From positions 1-36,617 of IMG/VR virus record IMGVR_UViG_3300042896_001104: a stretch of 36,617 nt of DNA; one strand, given 5' to 3'. This DNA is from a virus. Positions 13,945 through 20,815 of the stretch are shown piece after piece (position 1 is the stretch's first letter; every line of letters begins with the position of its first letter). The notes under the pieces were generated by a model, which saw only the letters and a list, made by a program, of their open reading frames with translations, was not told the DNA's origin and searched no databases. The position numbers were made by a program, and so were the translations under genes.

Positions 13945-14235
13945 TTAAATTAAATCTTTTTCCTTAATATTAAATTCGTCACAATAACCTTTGCATAATT
14001 TAGAGCCACGCCATCCGCAAGGGAATACACTTTTTATTTGCTCTTCTCTGGGATAATTTTTTACTTCTTCATTTTCTAAATCAATAATTTTGTTTTCTTT
14101 ATTAAAAATACTTGGGCAGTTTTTGCAAGGGCTTTTGTGAATTTCTTTATATCTATTCGGATACATTAACTCGATTTTATTGTATTTGTCTAAATGATTT
14201 TTAATTAATTCTTTGATATCTTTTTTATAAAACAT
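13945..14235 (-). CDS. Cysteine-motif hypothetical phage protein
   Basis: 96 residues. Metal-binding pattern SPCKNCPSIF near the middle and FPCGWRGSKLCKGYCDEF at the C-terminus (five Cys in total). This layout is a recurrent small phage family in Bacteroidota. Probably binds zinc; function unknown. Confidence 0.6.
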   Translation of the reverse strand: MFYKKDIKELIKNHLDKYNKIELMYPNRYKEIHKSPCKNCPSIFNKENKIIDLENEEVKNYPREEQIKSVFPCGWRGSKLCKGYCDEFNIKEKDLI

Positions 14236-14244
14236 AATTTTTAT

Positions 14245-14547
14245 TTAGTCCGTATTTATAAAATCTATTTTTGTTGTTTTACCAGTTTCAGTTTCAGTTA
14301 AAATAACTCCAGTTAATTTATTTTCTCCATCATCAGTCCATACGAAATCACATTTAGCAATTTCAATATTTTTTAACTTTTCAGTGTCATTTGGAATTTT
14401 TTTTCTGACAGATTTTATAGCTTCATTGTAATAAATCAACCATTGTGCAAAATCATCTATCAATAGTTTTATATTATTATCATTTACAATATTGCAAATT
14501 TGATTTAATGTTTTAATTGTGTATGTTTTGTTTTTTGTATTTTCCAT
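14245..14547 (-). CDS. Small hypothetical protein
   Basis: 100 residues from ATG 14547 (MENTKNKTYTIKTLNQICNI); the longer frame up to 14610 would overlap a membrane-peptide gene. Visible features: CDFVWTDDGENKLTGVILTE and ETGKTTKIDF, suggesting a beta-hairpin C-terminus. No known family. Confidence 0.5.
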   Translation of the reverse strand: MENTKNKTYTIKTLNQICNIVNDNNIKLLIDDFAQWLIYYNEAIKSVRKKIPNDTEKLKNIEIAKCDFVWTDDGENKLTGVILTETETGKTTKIDFINTD

Positions 14548-14552
14548 TTTAT

Positions 14553-14624
14553 TTATTCTTGTTTTATAATTATTATAAAAAGTATTAATCCTACAATTAT
14601 TCCTAAGCAAAATATTATGTCCAT
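14553..14624 (-). CDS. Single-helix membrane micropeptide
   Basis: 23 residues, MDIIFCLGIIVGLILFIIII then KQE: one hydrophobic helix with a positive end. It fits exactly between its neighbours (stop five bases from the next start, start two bases from the previous stop), which is the argument for it being real. One of at least five such peptides in this operon. Confidence 0.45.
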   Translation of the reverse strand: MDIIFCLGIIVGLILFIIIIKQE

Positions 14625-14626
14625 GA

Positions 14627-14881
14627 TCAATTAAAAGTTATAGGATTTGGTTTTATTTTATTCATTAATTCATAAATGTCATTTTTAGTTCCGGAACAAG
14701 TAAAAGAAACCGAAGTTCTAAAATCATAAAATGCTTCGCCGTCGTCGCTTTTAGGCCACTCTATTTTTTTTATAGTACTATTATTCACATTATCAAAAAC
14801 TACTTCAATCTGTTTAATTAAATTTTCGATTTTTTCGGACGTGTATTCAACTAATTTTACGGTACAATTTTTAGTTTTCAT
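14627..14881 (-). CDS. Small hypothetical protein
   Basis: 84 residues, hydrophilic, with KKIEWPKSDDGEAFYDFRTS and a Cys in FTCSGTKNDI. No motif recognised; packed within the leftward operon. Confidence 0.5.
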   Translation of the reverse strand: MKTKNCTVKLVEYTSEKIENLIKQIEVVFDNVNNSTIKKIEWPKSDDGEAFYDFRTSVSFTCSGTKNDIYELMNKIKPNPITFN

Positions 14882-14898
14882 GTTTTCTATTGATTAAA

Positions 14899-15099
14899 TT
14901 AAAGTCCTAAAACTTTTTTGATTACTGCTATTTCTTCTTCTGTGACTGATTGAGAGCCTGCGAGAATGGTTTTTATACGATTTAAGGATATGTAGGTAGC
15001 TTTTGCTAAATCTACTTGTAAATAGCCTAAAAATCTTAATTCTTCTTTGGCTTCTTTTATGAATTGTTTTTTATCGGTTGGGATTTGGGTTTCGGTCAT
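14899..15099 (-). CDS. Small HTH-like protein
   Basis: 66 residues. QVDLAKATYISLNRIKTILA (residues 29-48) followed by SVTEEEIAVIKKVL looks like a compact helix-turn-helix of the XRE type lacking the usual N-terminal helix. Could be a transcription factor for the operon. Confidence 0.55.
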   Translation of the reverse strand: MTETQIPTDKKQFIKEAKEELRFLGYLQVDLAKATYISLNRIKTILAGSQSVTEEEIAVIKKVLGL

Positions 15100-15102
15100 A
15101 TT

Positions 15103-15261
15103 TTAGTTTTCAATAAATTCAAAGATTAGTTTTTCTGTTGTCGTTGACATTGCTACCATGTAGCGAAAGTCTCCATCAATATACCTCCCGAAATAATAAT
15201 CAATCTTCAAAGTATTTTCTTCAAGAAGTAATTCTGTTACTAATTCGGCGGTTATTTTCAT
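15103..15261 (-). CDS. Small hypothetical protein
   Basis: 52 residues, start ATG 15261, ending four bases before the HTH gene. Sequence begins MKITAELVTELLLEENTLKI and contains DYYFGRYIDGDFRYMVAM. Acidic, no membrane segment, no family recognised. Supported mainly by tight packing. Confidence 0.4.
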   Translation of the reverse strand: MKITAELVTELLLEENTLKIDYYFGRYIDGDFRYMVAMSTTTEKLIFEFIEN

Positions 15262-15279
15262 GGTTTTTGAGTTTTAGCT

Positions 15280-15465
15280 TTACGTGTTGATTCTTATTTT
15301 TTCGGCTTGGTATTTTAGCGATTCTTTTTCTCGGCTCTCTACGGTAGAAAATACATAATCTATCCAGTTGCCAAAATGCCTGCTGCTTTTTTCGAGTTCA
15401 GAAATATTTTTATCTCTTCGAATTTGTTCTCTTTTTTTCTCGTATTGTTTTTTTGGGTCTTTCAT
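15280..15465 (-). CDS. Small basic hypothetical protein
   Basis: 61 residues, charged helix (MKDPKKQYEKKREQIRRDKN) followed by SRHFGNWIDYVFSTVESREK. The final part resembles the C-termini of the paralogous proteins at 7849 and 10908 (aromatic, Val/Phe, then charged helix), but too weakly to claim homology. Confidence 0.45.
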   Translation of the reverse strand: MKDPKKQYEKKREQIRRDKNISELEKSSRHFGNWIDYVFSTVESREKESLKYQAEKIRINT

Positions 15466-15479
15466 AGTTTTTGAGGGTT

Positions 15480-15563
15480 TTAAAGTGCGGATAAAATGGC
15501 AATTAATATTATCAGGATAATAATTTGCGGTGCTAAGTCTTTTTTTTCTTTGTTGGGTTCCAT
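15480..15563 (-). CDS. Single-helix membrane micropeptide
   Basis: 27 residues: a charged start MEPNKEKKDLAPQ followed by IIILIILIAILSAL, one transmembrane helix, charged N-terminus probably cytoplasmic. It fits the gap between its neighbours within the operon. Confidence 0.45.
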   Translation of the reverse strand: MEPNKEKKDLAPQIIILIILIAILSAL

Positions 15564-15565
15564 GA

Positions 15566-15946
15566 TTAAGAGTTTTGAAGGTTGTACCATTTTATAAACT
15601 GTACAACTGTTTTATAAGTTGCTTGTAGTTTTTCTGTTCCTCCATAAGTTGCCCATTTTGAAAAAACACAAGGAGAAATAACAATTCCAGTTTCTTTTGT
15701 TATTGTTTGAATACAAACTGCATATTTTGTTATTTTAAATTGAATTTCATTTTGAAAATACTTTAAATTTTCAATCTTTTCTACTACTTCCATTAAAGAA
15801 TTCCAGTCGGAATCATATTTTAAAGATTCTAAAATATATAAATTATCCGTTTCGTTTTGGTTGTATTTGTAGTCTAAGAAATCTTGTTCCAGGATTGTTT
15901 TTAATCCTAAAAACTCCGCTATAATCTTATTGTTTTCTGTATTCAT
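15566..15946 (-). CDS. Conserved phage hypothetical protein
   Basis: 126 residues. The block YDSDWNSLMEVVEKIENL and the ending LQATYKTVVQFIKWYN belong to a very common hypothetical family of Bacteroidota phages (W..LM.VVEKIE ... KI.A.Y..V..FIKWYN). No catalytic motif. Its frequent presence near phage replication regions suggests an early function. Confidence 0.65.
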   Translation of the reverse strand: MNTENNKIIAEFLGLKTILEQDFLDYKYNQNETDNLYILESLKYDSDWNSLMEVVEKIENLKYFQNEIQFKITKYAVCIQTITKETGIVISPCVFSKWATYGGTEKLQATYKTVVQFIKWYNLQNS

Positions 15947-15951
15947 TTTTT

Positions 15952-16083
15952 CTATTTTTTTAATTTTTGTTTTTCTTGTTCTTTTGCAATTCTTAAAACT
16001 TCTTTCGCTTCTGATTTTAGGCGGGCGGTTTCTTCCCAGATAGTTTCCCTCTTTTCGGGAGGTCTTTTTAGATTTTTACTCAT
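15952..16083 (-). CDS. Small charged helical protein
   Basis: 43 residues, MSKNLKRPPEKRETIWEETA then a Lys/Glu helix. The start overlaps the stop of the next upstream gene by eight bases (ATGAGTAA). Function unknown; reality supported by the coupling. Confidence 0.4.
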   Translation of the reverse strand: MSKNLKRPPEKRETIWEETARLKSEAKEVLRIAKEQEKQKLKK

Positions 16084-16237
16084 GATAGAAAATAACTGCT
16101 TTAAAATACTCTTCTATGTGGTCGTAAAAACTCGATACATGAATAATCACAAAACCATTATTTAGTTTTTGCAGTTCATCAATTAGTTGGGAGCCTAAAT
16201 CGTCTGATTGCTTATTGGTTAAAATTATTTGATTCAT
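16076..16237 (-). CDS. Small hypothetical protein
   Basis: 53 residues, MNQIILTNKQSDDLGSQLID then LQKLNNGFVIIHVSSFYDHI. Coupled by overlaps on both sides (ATGA with the 21-residue peptide upstream, eight bases with the gene downstream). No family recognised. Confidence 0.4.
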   Translation of the reverse strand: MNQIILTNKQSDDLGSQLIDELQKLNNGFVIIHVSSFYDHIEEYFKAVIFYHE

Positions 16238-16299
16238 TTGAAAATAGTTTTTGTGATTTTGATTAAAAAGTTTTCGATTTGGTCTCTTATTGATTTCAT
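16234..16299 (-). CDS. Possible micropeptide
   Basis: 21 residues, MKSIRDQIENFLIKITKTIF then K; a short amphipathic helix. Only the ATGA overlap with the next gene supports it, so it could be a leader or chance frame. Confidence 0.25.
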   Translation of the reverse strand: MKSIRDQIENFLIKITKTIFK

Positions 16300-16303
16300 G
16301 ATT

Positions 16304-16966
16304 TTAGTTTATGACAAAGTTTTGTTTTTCAATTGCTCTTTTTTCGTTTAATTCTCTGCCTTTGTCAATTAGTGAATTTGCTTTATCAATAGTTAGATTA
16401 TAATACTCTGCAAACTTACCAACTGTTAAAAAGTTGTTTTTCCAATCTAAAAACATATTGATTAAGTTGTTTATTTCTTCTTTTTCGTCCGTTTCTTTAA
16501 ATGGTGTTTTAGCTTCTTCGTAAAGTGTTTTTAAAAGTTCTTTTGTTTCTCCTCCGTGAGCTTTTATGTAATCAATAAAACTAATTCCTGTATGAACATA
16601 TTCAGAACCAAAATAAATTGTTACACATACTATGCAGTTTTTGAAAATAAAGTTTTTATCTATTTTTTTATTTTCTTCTGAAGCTAAAATTTTAAGTATT
16701 TCAATATGTTTTTTTGCTTCTTGCTTTGCTTCGTCTTTTTGCTTCAATAGTTGAGTAAAATAATCACTTTCTTTTTGGCTCATTTTATAGCTTCCTTTTT
16801 CTTTTCCGGAAAACCTTAAAACTCCGTTATCATTATAAAAATCTCCACTTGATACAAAGTACTGAAGCGCTTCTTTTTTTGTGGTGTAAGGTTCGTATTT
16901 TTGAGTTTCTTTATTCAGTTGGCGAAACCATTTTGAATGGTTAAAAGGCGTGTTTAATAATTCCAT
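16304..16966 (-). CDS. Hypothetical phage protein
   Basis: 220 residues, the largest of this stretch. The N-terminus (SKWFRQLNKETQKYEPYTTK) and a central charged helix (about 65-105) precede IVCVTIYFGSEYVHTGISFI. The C-terminus FLTVGKFAEYYNLTIDKANS then LIDKGRELNEK looks like a helix-turn-helix-type tail (residues 180-210). No enzyme motif. Function unknown. Confidence 0.55.
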   Translation of the reverse strand: MELLNTPFNHSKWFRQLNKETQKYEPYTTKKEALQYFVSSGDFYNDNGVLRFSGKEKGSYKMSQKESDYFTQLLKQKDEAKQEAKKHIEILKILASEENKKIDKNFIFKNCIVCVTIYFGSEYVHTGISFIDYIKAHGGETKELLKTLYEEAKTPFKETDEKEEINNLINMFLDWKNNFLTVGKFAEYYNLTIDKANSLIDKGRELNEKRAIEKQNFVIN

Positions 16967-16993
16967 GATATAAATTTTTAAATATTAGTTTTT

Positions 16994-17242
16994 TCAGTCT
17001 TCAATTAGTGAGTTGTATTCTTCGTCGATGGGCAAAACTCCAAACTCTACTTTTGCAATTTTTCGGCTTGCTTCGGGTGTGTATCCTTCTTTTTGTAGTT
17101 CCTTTGCGTACAATTCCCACGAATGAAACTCGTTAACTCCATATATTACGGTTATTTCATTTTGTCGAGGAATACAACCATTGAATAAAAAATAGGCGCT
17201 TATAATCGTTAATATTGCGTAATGGGTTTTTAGCTTTTTCAT
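16994..17242 (-). CDS. Putative small lipoprotein
   Basis: 82 residues. The N-terminus KKLKTHYAILTIISAYFLFN followed by GCIP has the positive start, hydrophobic core and a Cys placed as in a lipobox (FNGC, Cys23). The mature part is acidic (WELYAKELQKEGYTPEASRK). It could be anchored in a membrane; a role in superinfection exclusion is a guess from similar phage lipoproteins. Confidence 0.5.
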   Translation of the reverse strand: MKKLKTHYAILTIISAYFLFNGCIPRQNEITVIYGVNEFHSWELYAKELQKEGYTPEASRKIAKVEFGVLPIDEEYNSLIED

Positions 17243-17244
17243 GG

Positions 17245-17544
17245 TTAATACATTTCAGTTCTTAATAATGTAAATTTTTCGTTATCGTTGTCGTAATTAG
17301 GGTTTATTATTTCCGCTATAAATTCAACGTTATAATCGTATTCGCTTATTTCGTTTAGAGTTTCCCACCCATTAACCAAAATTGAATTTATTATAACTTC
17401 GTCGGCATCGTATTCCTCTCTAATTGCTTGCTCTAATTTTTCAGAAATATTATTTTCTCCTGATTCGCAATTAATAATTGCTAATACTTTATCGTCCTCA
17501 TTTGTAAGAACTAGAAATCTTTGTTTTGTGAAATTTGTTTTCAT
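17245..17544 (-). CDS. Small acidic hypothetical protein
   Basis: 99 residues with beta-rich start (RFLVLTNEDDKVLAIINCES) and acidic C-terminus. Starts upstream of, and ends two bases before, the lipoprotein gene. No family recognised. Confidence 0.5.
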   Translation of the reverse strand: MKTNFTKQRFLVLTNEDDKVLAIINCESGENNISEKLEQAIREEYDADEVIINSILVNGWETLNEISEYDYNVEFIAEIINPNYDNDNEKFTLLRTEMY

Positions 17545-17573
17545 GATATTGAGTTTTAAATTTGAGTAAAAGT

Positions 17574-17666
17574 TTAAAGTTGAATGATAATAGAGATAAT
17601 AAACAAAGCGAAAATTAAAATCGTCGCTTTGCAGTTTCTTTGCGTGGGGTTGCTCCTGGTTTTCAT
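17574..17666 (-). CDS. Single-helix membrane micropeptide
   Basis: 30 residues: positive start MKTRSNPTQRNCK then ATILIFALFIISIIIQL, one transmembrane helix. It ends just before, and starts one base after, its neighbours, like the other micropeptides of the operon. Confidence 0.4.
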   Translation of the reverse strand: MKTRSNPTQRNCKATILIFALFIISIIIQL

Positions 17667-17667
17667 T

Positions 17668-17901
17668 TTACCAAGATTTTAATTGTAAATCCCAATCTTT
17701 TTTTAACTGTAATAACTTTTTTTCGAAAGCCTCAAAAGTGATTGAAACATTTACAAATTTGCCGTTAAACCAAATACGAAAATGATTGTTTTTAAAATCA
17801 CATTCAGCTTCCATAATTCCACAGTCTGAGGTTTCGGCAAAAATCTCATTATTAAAAACTATTGTTTTGCCTGCTAAAAGAGAACTTTTTAAATGTTCCA
17901 T
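17668..17901 (-). CDS. Small hypothetical protein
   Basis: 77 residues; beta strands FRIWFNGKFVNVSITFEAFE and a terminal helix KKLLQLKKDWDLQLKSW. No known motif. Packed next to the micropeptide. Confidence 0.5.
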   Translation of the reverse strand: MEHLKSSLLAGKTIVFNNEIFAETSDCGIMEAECDFKNNHFRIWFNGKFVNVSITFEAFEKKLLQLKKDWDLQLKSW

Positions 17902-17987
17902 AATAAATAAAGATTAGATTAATAAATGTTTGTGCCGTTATTGCTTCGATGCTACAATCGTAAAATTGAAACGGCTTTGTATTGGTA

Positions 17988-18575
17988 TTATAAGTTTTCG
18001 ATTAACCACTCTATTAAAGCGGTTTCATCGATTGCGTCGATTGGGTTAGAAAGGCTTTTTAAATTTCCGTAACCGTTAAAACTGATATAATCGTCTGACC
18101 AGTTAACATCTCCAAAACTTGCAGCCCTTGCCGCTTCCATTGGTTTATTGGCGAAGAAAATTTCAAAAAATTCATCGTCGAAACTATAAATTTCGTCCTC
18201 GTTTCTTTGTTCTGAACAATACTCATTCCAGTGACTAATTTTTTCGTCGTCGCTTAGATTTTCAAAATCCAGTTCTATATATTTGAAAATTTTGTCAAAG
18301 TCGCACCCTGATTCGCTATAAAACTCCTCCGGGAAGCCTTCAAAGTCTGTAATCATTGTTTCCTCTCTTTTACTTCCGTATTGATCCAAAGGACTTTTTT
18401 CGTCGCATTCTTTGAAGTGGTTAGAGATATACTCGTTTAATTCTTCGGCGTCGTTAAAATCGGCTAAATCTACCCAATGCCCGAACTCAAATTGAGTTCC
18501 ATTGTTATAACTTGCGTAATCAGTTAAGAAAATTTTTGCGGTTGTTGTTGTTGTTGTTGTTGCTGTTGCGTTCAT
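17988..18575 (-). CDS. ardA: ArdA-like antirestriction protein
   Basis: 195 residues. KIFLTDYASYNNGTQFEFGH then WVDLADFNDAEELNEYI (residues 14-50) matches the ArdA family start (strand, YNNG, W.DL, D..E). Later ITDFEGFPEEFYSESGCDFD and many Asp/Glu fit the acidic, DNA-mimic nature of ArdA, which occupies type I restriction enzymes. Length is within the family range. The N-terminus has a run of threonines (residues 6-12) encoded by seven ACA repeats. Expected role: protection of incoming phage DNA from host restriction. Confidence 0.72.
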   Translation of the reverse strand: MNATATTTTTTTAKIFLTDYASYNNGTQFEFGHWVDLADFNDAEELNEYISNHFKECDEKSPLDQYGSKREETMITDFEGFPEEFYSESGCDFDKIFKYIELDFENLSDDEKISHWNEYCSEQRNEDEIYSFDDEFFEIFFANKPMEAARAASFGDVNWSDDYISFNGYGNLKSLSNPIDAIDETALIEWLIENL

Positions 18576-18631
18576 GATGTAAATTTTTATAAGTTTTTAA
18601 ATGTTTGTTGTCGTTTTGTAATGATCGAAAA

Positions 18632-18757
18632 TTAACGGTAATAATGCGGAGTATTCGAGTAAATAAATACAATGAATGAAACTACACACGCAAAAAATAT
18701 AATTGCGCCTAATATCTCGTTTCTTTTGTCCGTTGGGGTGTTGTTGTTTGGGTTCAT
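18632..18757 (-). CDS. Small membrane protein
   Basis: 41 residues: hydrophilic MNPNNNTPTDKRNEI, one transmembrane helix LGAIIFFACVVSFIVFIY and a short tail SNTPHYYR. It fits the gap between ArdA and the first gene of the operon. Function unknown. Confidence 0.45.
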   Translation of the reverse strand: MNPNNNTPTDKRNEILGAIIFFACVVSFIVFIYSNTPHYYR

Positions 18758-18761
18758 GGTT

Positions 18762-18956
18762 TTAGTTGTTGGAGTTTAAAACAGTTTCTTTAAATAATTG
18801 TAATATGCTTTTTTCTTTAATTCCTAAAAAATCCTGTATAGTTCCCAGTAAATTAATTTTCTCTAAATTATTAGAGTTGTTAAATAAATTTCTTAATTGA
18901 GATTCCTTATTACTATTATTTAATAGTTTCATAAGTTCATTAAATTTTGCTTCCAT
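18762..18956 (-). CDS. Small Asn-rich hypothetical protein, first gene of the operon
   Basis: 64 residues, helical and Asn/Leu-rich (LMKLLNNSNKESQLRNLFNN then LGTIQDFLGIKEKSILQLF). First gene after the promoter at 19158 and the tRNA-like leader. No family recognised. Confidence 0.45.
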   Translation of the reverse strand: MEAKFNELMKLLNNSNKESQLRNLFNNSNNLEKINLLGTIQDFLGIKEKSILQLFKETVLNSNN

Positions 18957-18994
18957 GTTATAAGAGTATAAGAGTTAATAAAAAATTTGATTAG

Positions 18995-19043
18995 TTAACG
19001 GCAAAGGATTTGAACCTCTAAAACTCCCAAACGAGAACCGTTA
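18995..19043 (-). ncRNA. tRNA-like acceptor/T-arm minihelix
   Basis: On the minus strand TAACGGT (19043-19037) pairs with GCCGTTA (19002-18996) as a seven-pair acceptor stem. Next to it lies a perfect T arm: AGAGG/CCTTT stem (19019-19015 with 19007-19003) and the canonical loop TTCAAAT (19014-19008). Between the acceptor and T arm are only 17 bases with a short CTC/GAG hairpin, so there is no D arm or anticodon arm of normal size and no encoded CCA. It lies in the leader of the leftward operon. Could be a regulatory tRNA mimic or the relic of a tRNA attachment site. Confidence 0.4.
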
Positions 19044-19157
19044 TATAAATGAATGTAATTAGCGAAGTATTTAAACTATCTCAAATTTTAATATCTTGAG
19101 TGCCTTACTATTTTACTGCCTTTCGTTGTATTGGTAATCTCTACCCTTTCAACACTG

Positions 19158-19193
19158 CAAACATACAAAGGTTAATTTGTTCCCACAAGCAAA
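19158..19193 (-). promoter_or_regulatory. Promoter of the leftward small-gene operon
   Basis: Read on the minus strand: TATGTTTG at 19165-19158 is a perfect TAnnTTTG -7 element. CTTG (19189-19186) lies 20 bases upstream, with TTTG (19193-19190) just beyond. The start would be near 19150, giving a leader of about 190 bases before the first gene. Confidence 0.6.
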
Positions 19194-19196
19194 GAA

Positions 19197-19252
19197 GTGA
19201 AATATTTACGACATTAAACGTTTGTAAACGGTTAATATTTCACAATGTGAAA
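19197..19252. promoter_or_regulatory. Palindromic operator cluster
   Basis: GTGAAATATT (19197-19206) and AATATTTCAC (19234-19243) form a ten-base inverted repeat. TTTCACAATGTGAAA (19238-19252) is a perfect 15-base palindrome. They sit just upstream of the leftward -33 element, as a repressor or activator site would. Confidence 0.6.
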
Positions 19253-19357
19253 CAAAGCCAATAATAACAAGGGTTTACAACTGCATAAAATAATCAGTAA
19301 AAATGTAAGATAATTACAAAACAAAGTAAAATCTTACATTGAACACCTTCAAAACTC

Positions 19358-19680
19358 TTTAAGCCTAATAAATCAGGAGGGAAACAAACAACACGCAAAG
19401 ACAATAACATCACATAACCAATAAGACAAAAAGGCTATCAATCAATATAAGCCTATTTAAGCCTTTAAAACTTTAGACAAGGGCAAACGTACAGAATCAA
19501 AGACTTAAGGCAAACAAGCGTCAAAACTACCCAATAGAATAGAAGTTAAACACTAAGAGAAAACACAAGGGAATAACAAAGCCAAATTTCCAGGATCTTA
19601 AGCCTAATTTATAAGGCTAAGAAAAGAATCGTATAAGGCAGTACAACACGCACAACTCCCAACGTTTAAAGGCTTTTACA
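19358..19680. repeat. Iteron-like AAGCCT repeats, candidate origin
   Basis: Copies of TTTAAGCCTAAT-like sequence in both orientations: near 19358, 19431 (reverse), 19448, 19459, 19504 (reverse, AAGGC), 19600, 19612 (reverse), 19633 (reverse, partial) and 19668 (reverse). Flanks are AT-rich. Short repeats clustered in a non-coding region near a DnaA-domain-IV-like gene suggest initiator binding sites, though no Rep protein is identified here. Confidence 0.45.
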
Positions 19681-20181
19681 AGGTATTTCGTGATTAATAA
19701 TTGATTGGGTGCATAGTTTCACATTGTATTATTATAAACTCGGAGTAAAACGATACGATACAACCGTAAACCCTTACTATGATTGGTTTTATAGTTGGTT
19801 TTACTTAATCATACTAAGATTAAAATTGATGTGTTTTAGTGGGATCTATTGATTAATATTGCTTTTAGTTCCTTGCTTGTGCCTTATTACTTGGTTGGTG
19901 CTGGATTTGAAACGAATTTGAAAAGCAAAACCAAAAACAATACCCACCCCCTCGATAATTCCCGTTTCCTTTCGCATAATGTGGGGCGTAGTTCGGTATA
20001 TAACCCTACCCCTCACCTTTACTCTCTAAGATATATCCCTTGCTGTTGTTGAGAAAATGATGATACTCATGAGTTTTGATAGTTTTCTTCATTGTGGTTA
20101 AACGATAATGCTCCGGATAGGTTCTTATACCCCTTAAATAGTTTTAACGCTTTAAATAGCTTCTTTTGTTGTTTCGTATTA

Positions 20182-20247
20182 TTTCACATTGAAAGTGAAA
20201 ATATTTCACATTTTGTTTGGTGGTTTCTATAAATAGGCGCAAATTTG
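20182..20247 (+). promoter_or_regulatory. Promoter and operators of the rightward operon
   Basis: TTTG (20216-20219) and CAAATTTG (20240-20247, one mismatch to TAnnTTTG) are 20 bases apart. Directly upstream TTTCAC (20182-20187), GTGAAA (20195-20200) and TTTCACA (20204-20210) repeat the half-site of the other control regions, overlapping or adjoining the -33 element. Confidence 0.55.
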
Positions 20248-20290
20248 CCTTGTGGATGAGAAATAAGGGTGTTTTTACAAAAATCACTTT

Positions 20291-20378
20291 TCAATAATCC
20301 CAATGAGAGTCAAGGTAAAATGCTACCTCGTCACGCGGTGGAGACCGGAAACAAAAAGTGAAACTGAAATTAAAAACT
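20291..20378 (+). promoter_or_regulatory. Structured 5' leader
   Basis: AGGTA (20313-20317) can pair with TACCT (20324-20328), and CAC/GTG around GCG (20332-20340) extends towards CTC/GAG (20327-20329 with 20341-20343). CGGTGGAG (20336-20343) is the exact complement of CTCCACCG (22307-22314) in the intergenic RNA two kb downstream. Possible attenuator or sRNA target; weak evidence. Confidence 0.3.
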
Positions 20379-20591
20379 ATGAACGATACAATACACTCAG
20401 ACGGTAACGGCGGATTTGAAACAGGGAGTTTCAGAGAAGCGAAAGCGAAAGTAGAATTGAGTCCGGAGATTCGCTTAAAGTTCTTATACACGGAAAGGAA
20501 AAAGCTTTATAAGAAAGGGTGTAATGACGAAAAGTTGAATGAGAAGATTCGGTCACTACAGAGGGAAACTGGGTATAAGGTTTTTGAGTAA
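20379..20591 (+). CDS. Small hypothetical protein, first gene of the rightward operon
   Basis: 70 residues from ATG 20379; a GTG 21 bases earlier is in frame but lies in the leader. Sequence includes SPEIRLKFLYTERKKLYKKG and a Lys-rich C-terminus, probably helical. The stop adjoins the next ATG (TAAATG). Family not recognised. Confidence 0.5.
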   Translation: MNDTIHSDGNGGFETGSFREAKAKVELSPEIRLKFLYTERKKLYKKGCNDEKLNEKIRSLQRETGYKVFE

Positions 20592-20789
20592 ATGGCAGTT
20601 GACAAGAAAAAATACATTCCAGATTTGCTTCCTGCGGGTACGATTGTAGAAGTAGTAAAATACGATATTAAAACCGGAGAATATGTAGGAGCAAAACTAA
20701 TGACTCATGGAGAAGCAAAGAAGATGGAAAAGCAGTTTGGCTTTAGGTATCAAGAGTTTCAAAAGAATTTCTCACAATATAAAAAGTAA
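20592..20789 (+). CDS. Small basic hypothetical protein
   Basis: 65 residues: beta-rich DLLPAGTIVEVVKYDIKTGE and a helical tail GEAKKMEKQFGFRYQEFQKN. Directly abuts the preceding gene. Function unknown. Confidence 0.5.
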   Translation: MAVDKKKYIPDLLPAGTIVEVVKYDIKTGEYVGAKLMTHGEAKKMEKQFGFRYQEFQKNFSQYKK

Positions 20790-20815
20790 TAAGTTTTATA
20801 ACTAATAATCAAGAA

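Larger units (their letters stand above)
18957..20378. other. 1.4-kb non-coding control region between divergent operons
   Basis: No convincing gene. In order: a tRNA-like fold in the leader of the leftward operon (18995-19043), a leftward promoter (19158-19193), palindromic operators (19197-19252), iteron-like AAGCCT repeats (19358-19680), an inverted repeat CTTACTATGATT/AATCATACTAAG (19773-19818) with a repeated GGTTTTA in its loop, a C-rich stretch with an imperfect hairpin (19979-20018), operators and a rightward promoter (20182-20247), and a structured 5' leader. The combination is what a phage or plasmid replication origin with divergent promoters would look like. Confidence 0.55.

Noticed and set aside
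18990-19085. A complete tRNA gene on the minus strand
   Set aside because: The T arm and acceptor stem are good, but there is no room or pairing for normal D and anticodon arms, so only a tRNA-like element is claimed.
19849-20052. 67-codon plus-strand ORF in the control region
   Set aside because: Low-complexity composition ending in CCC, no family resemblance, spans a C-rich structured stretch, and no promoter or neighbouring gene fits. Treated as chance.
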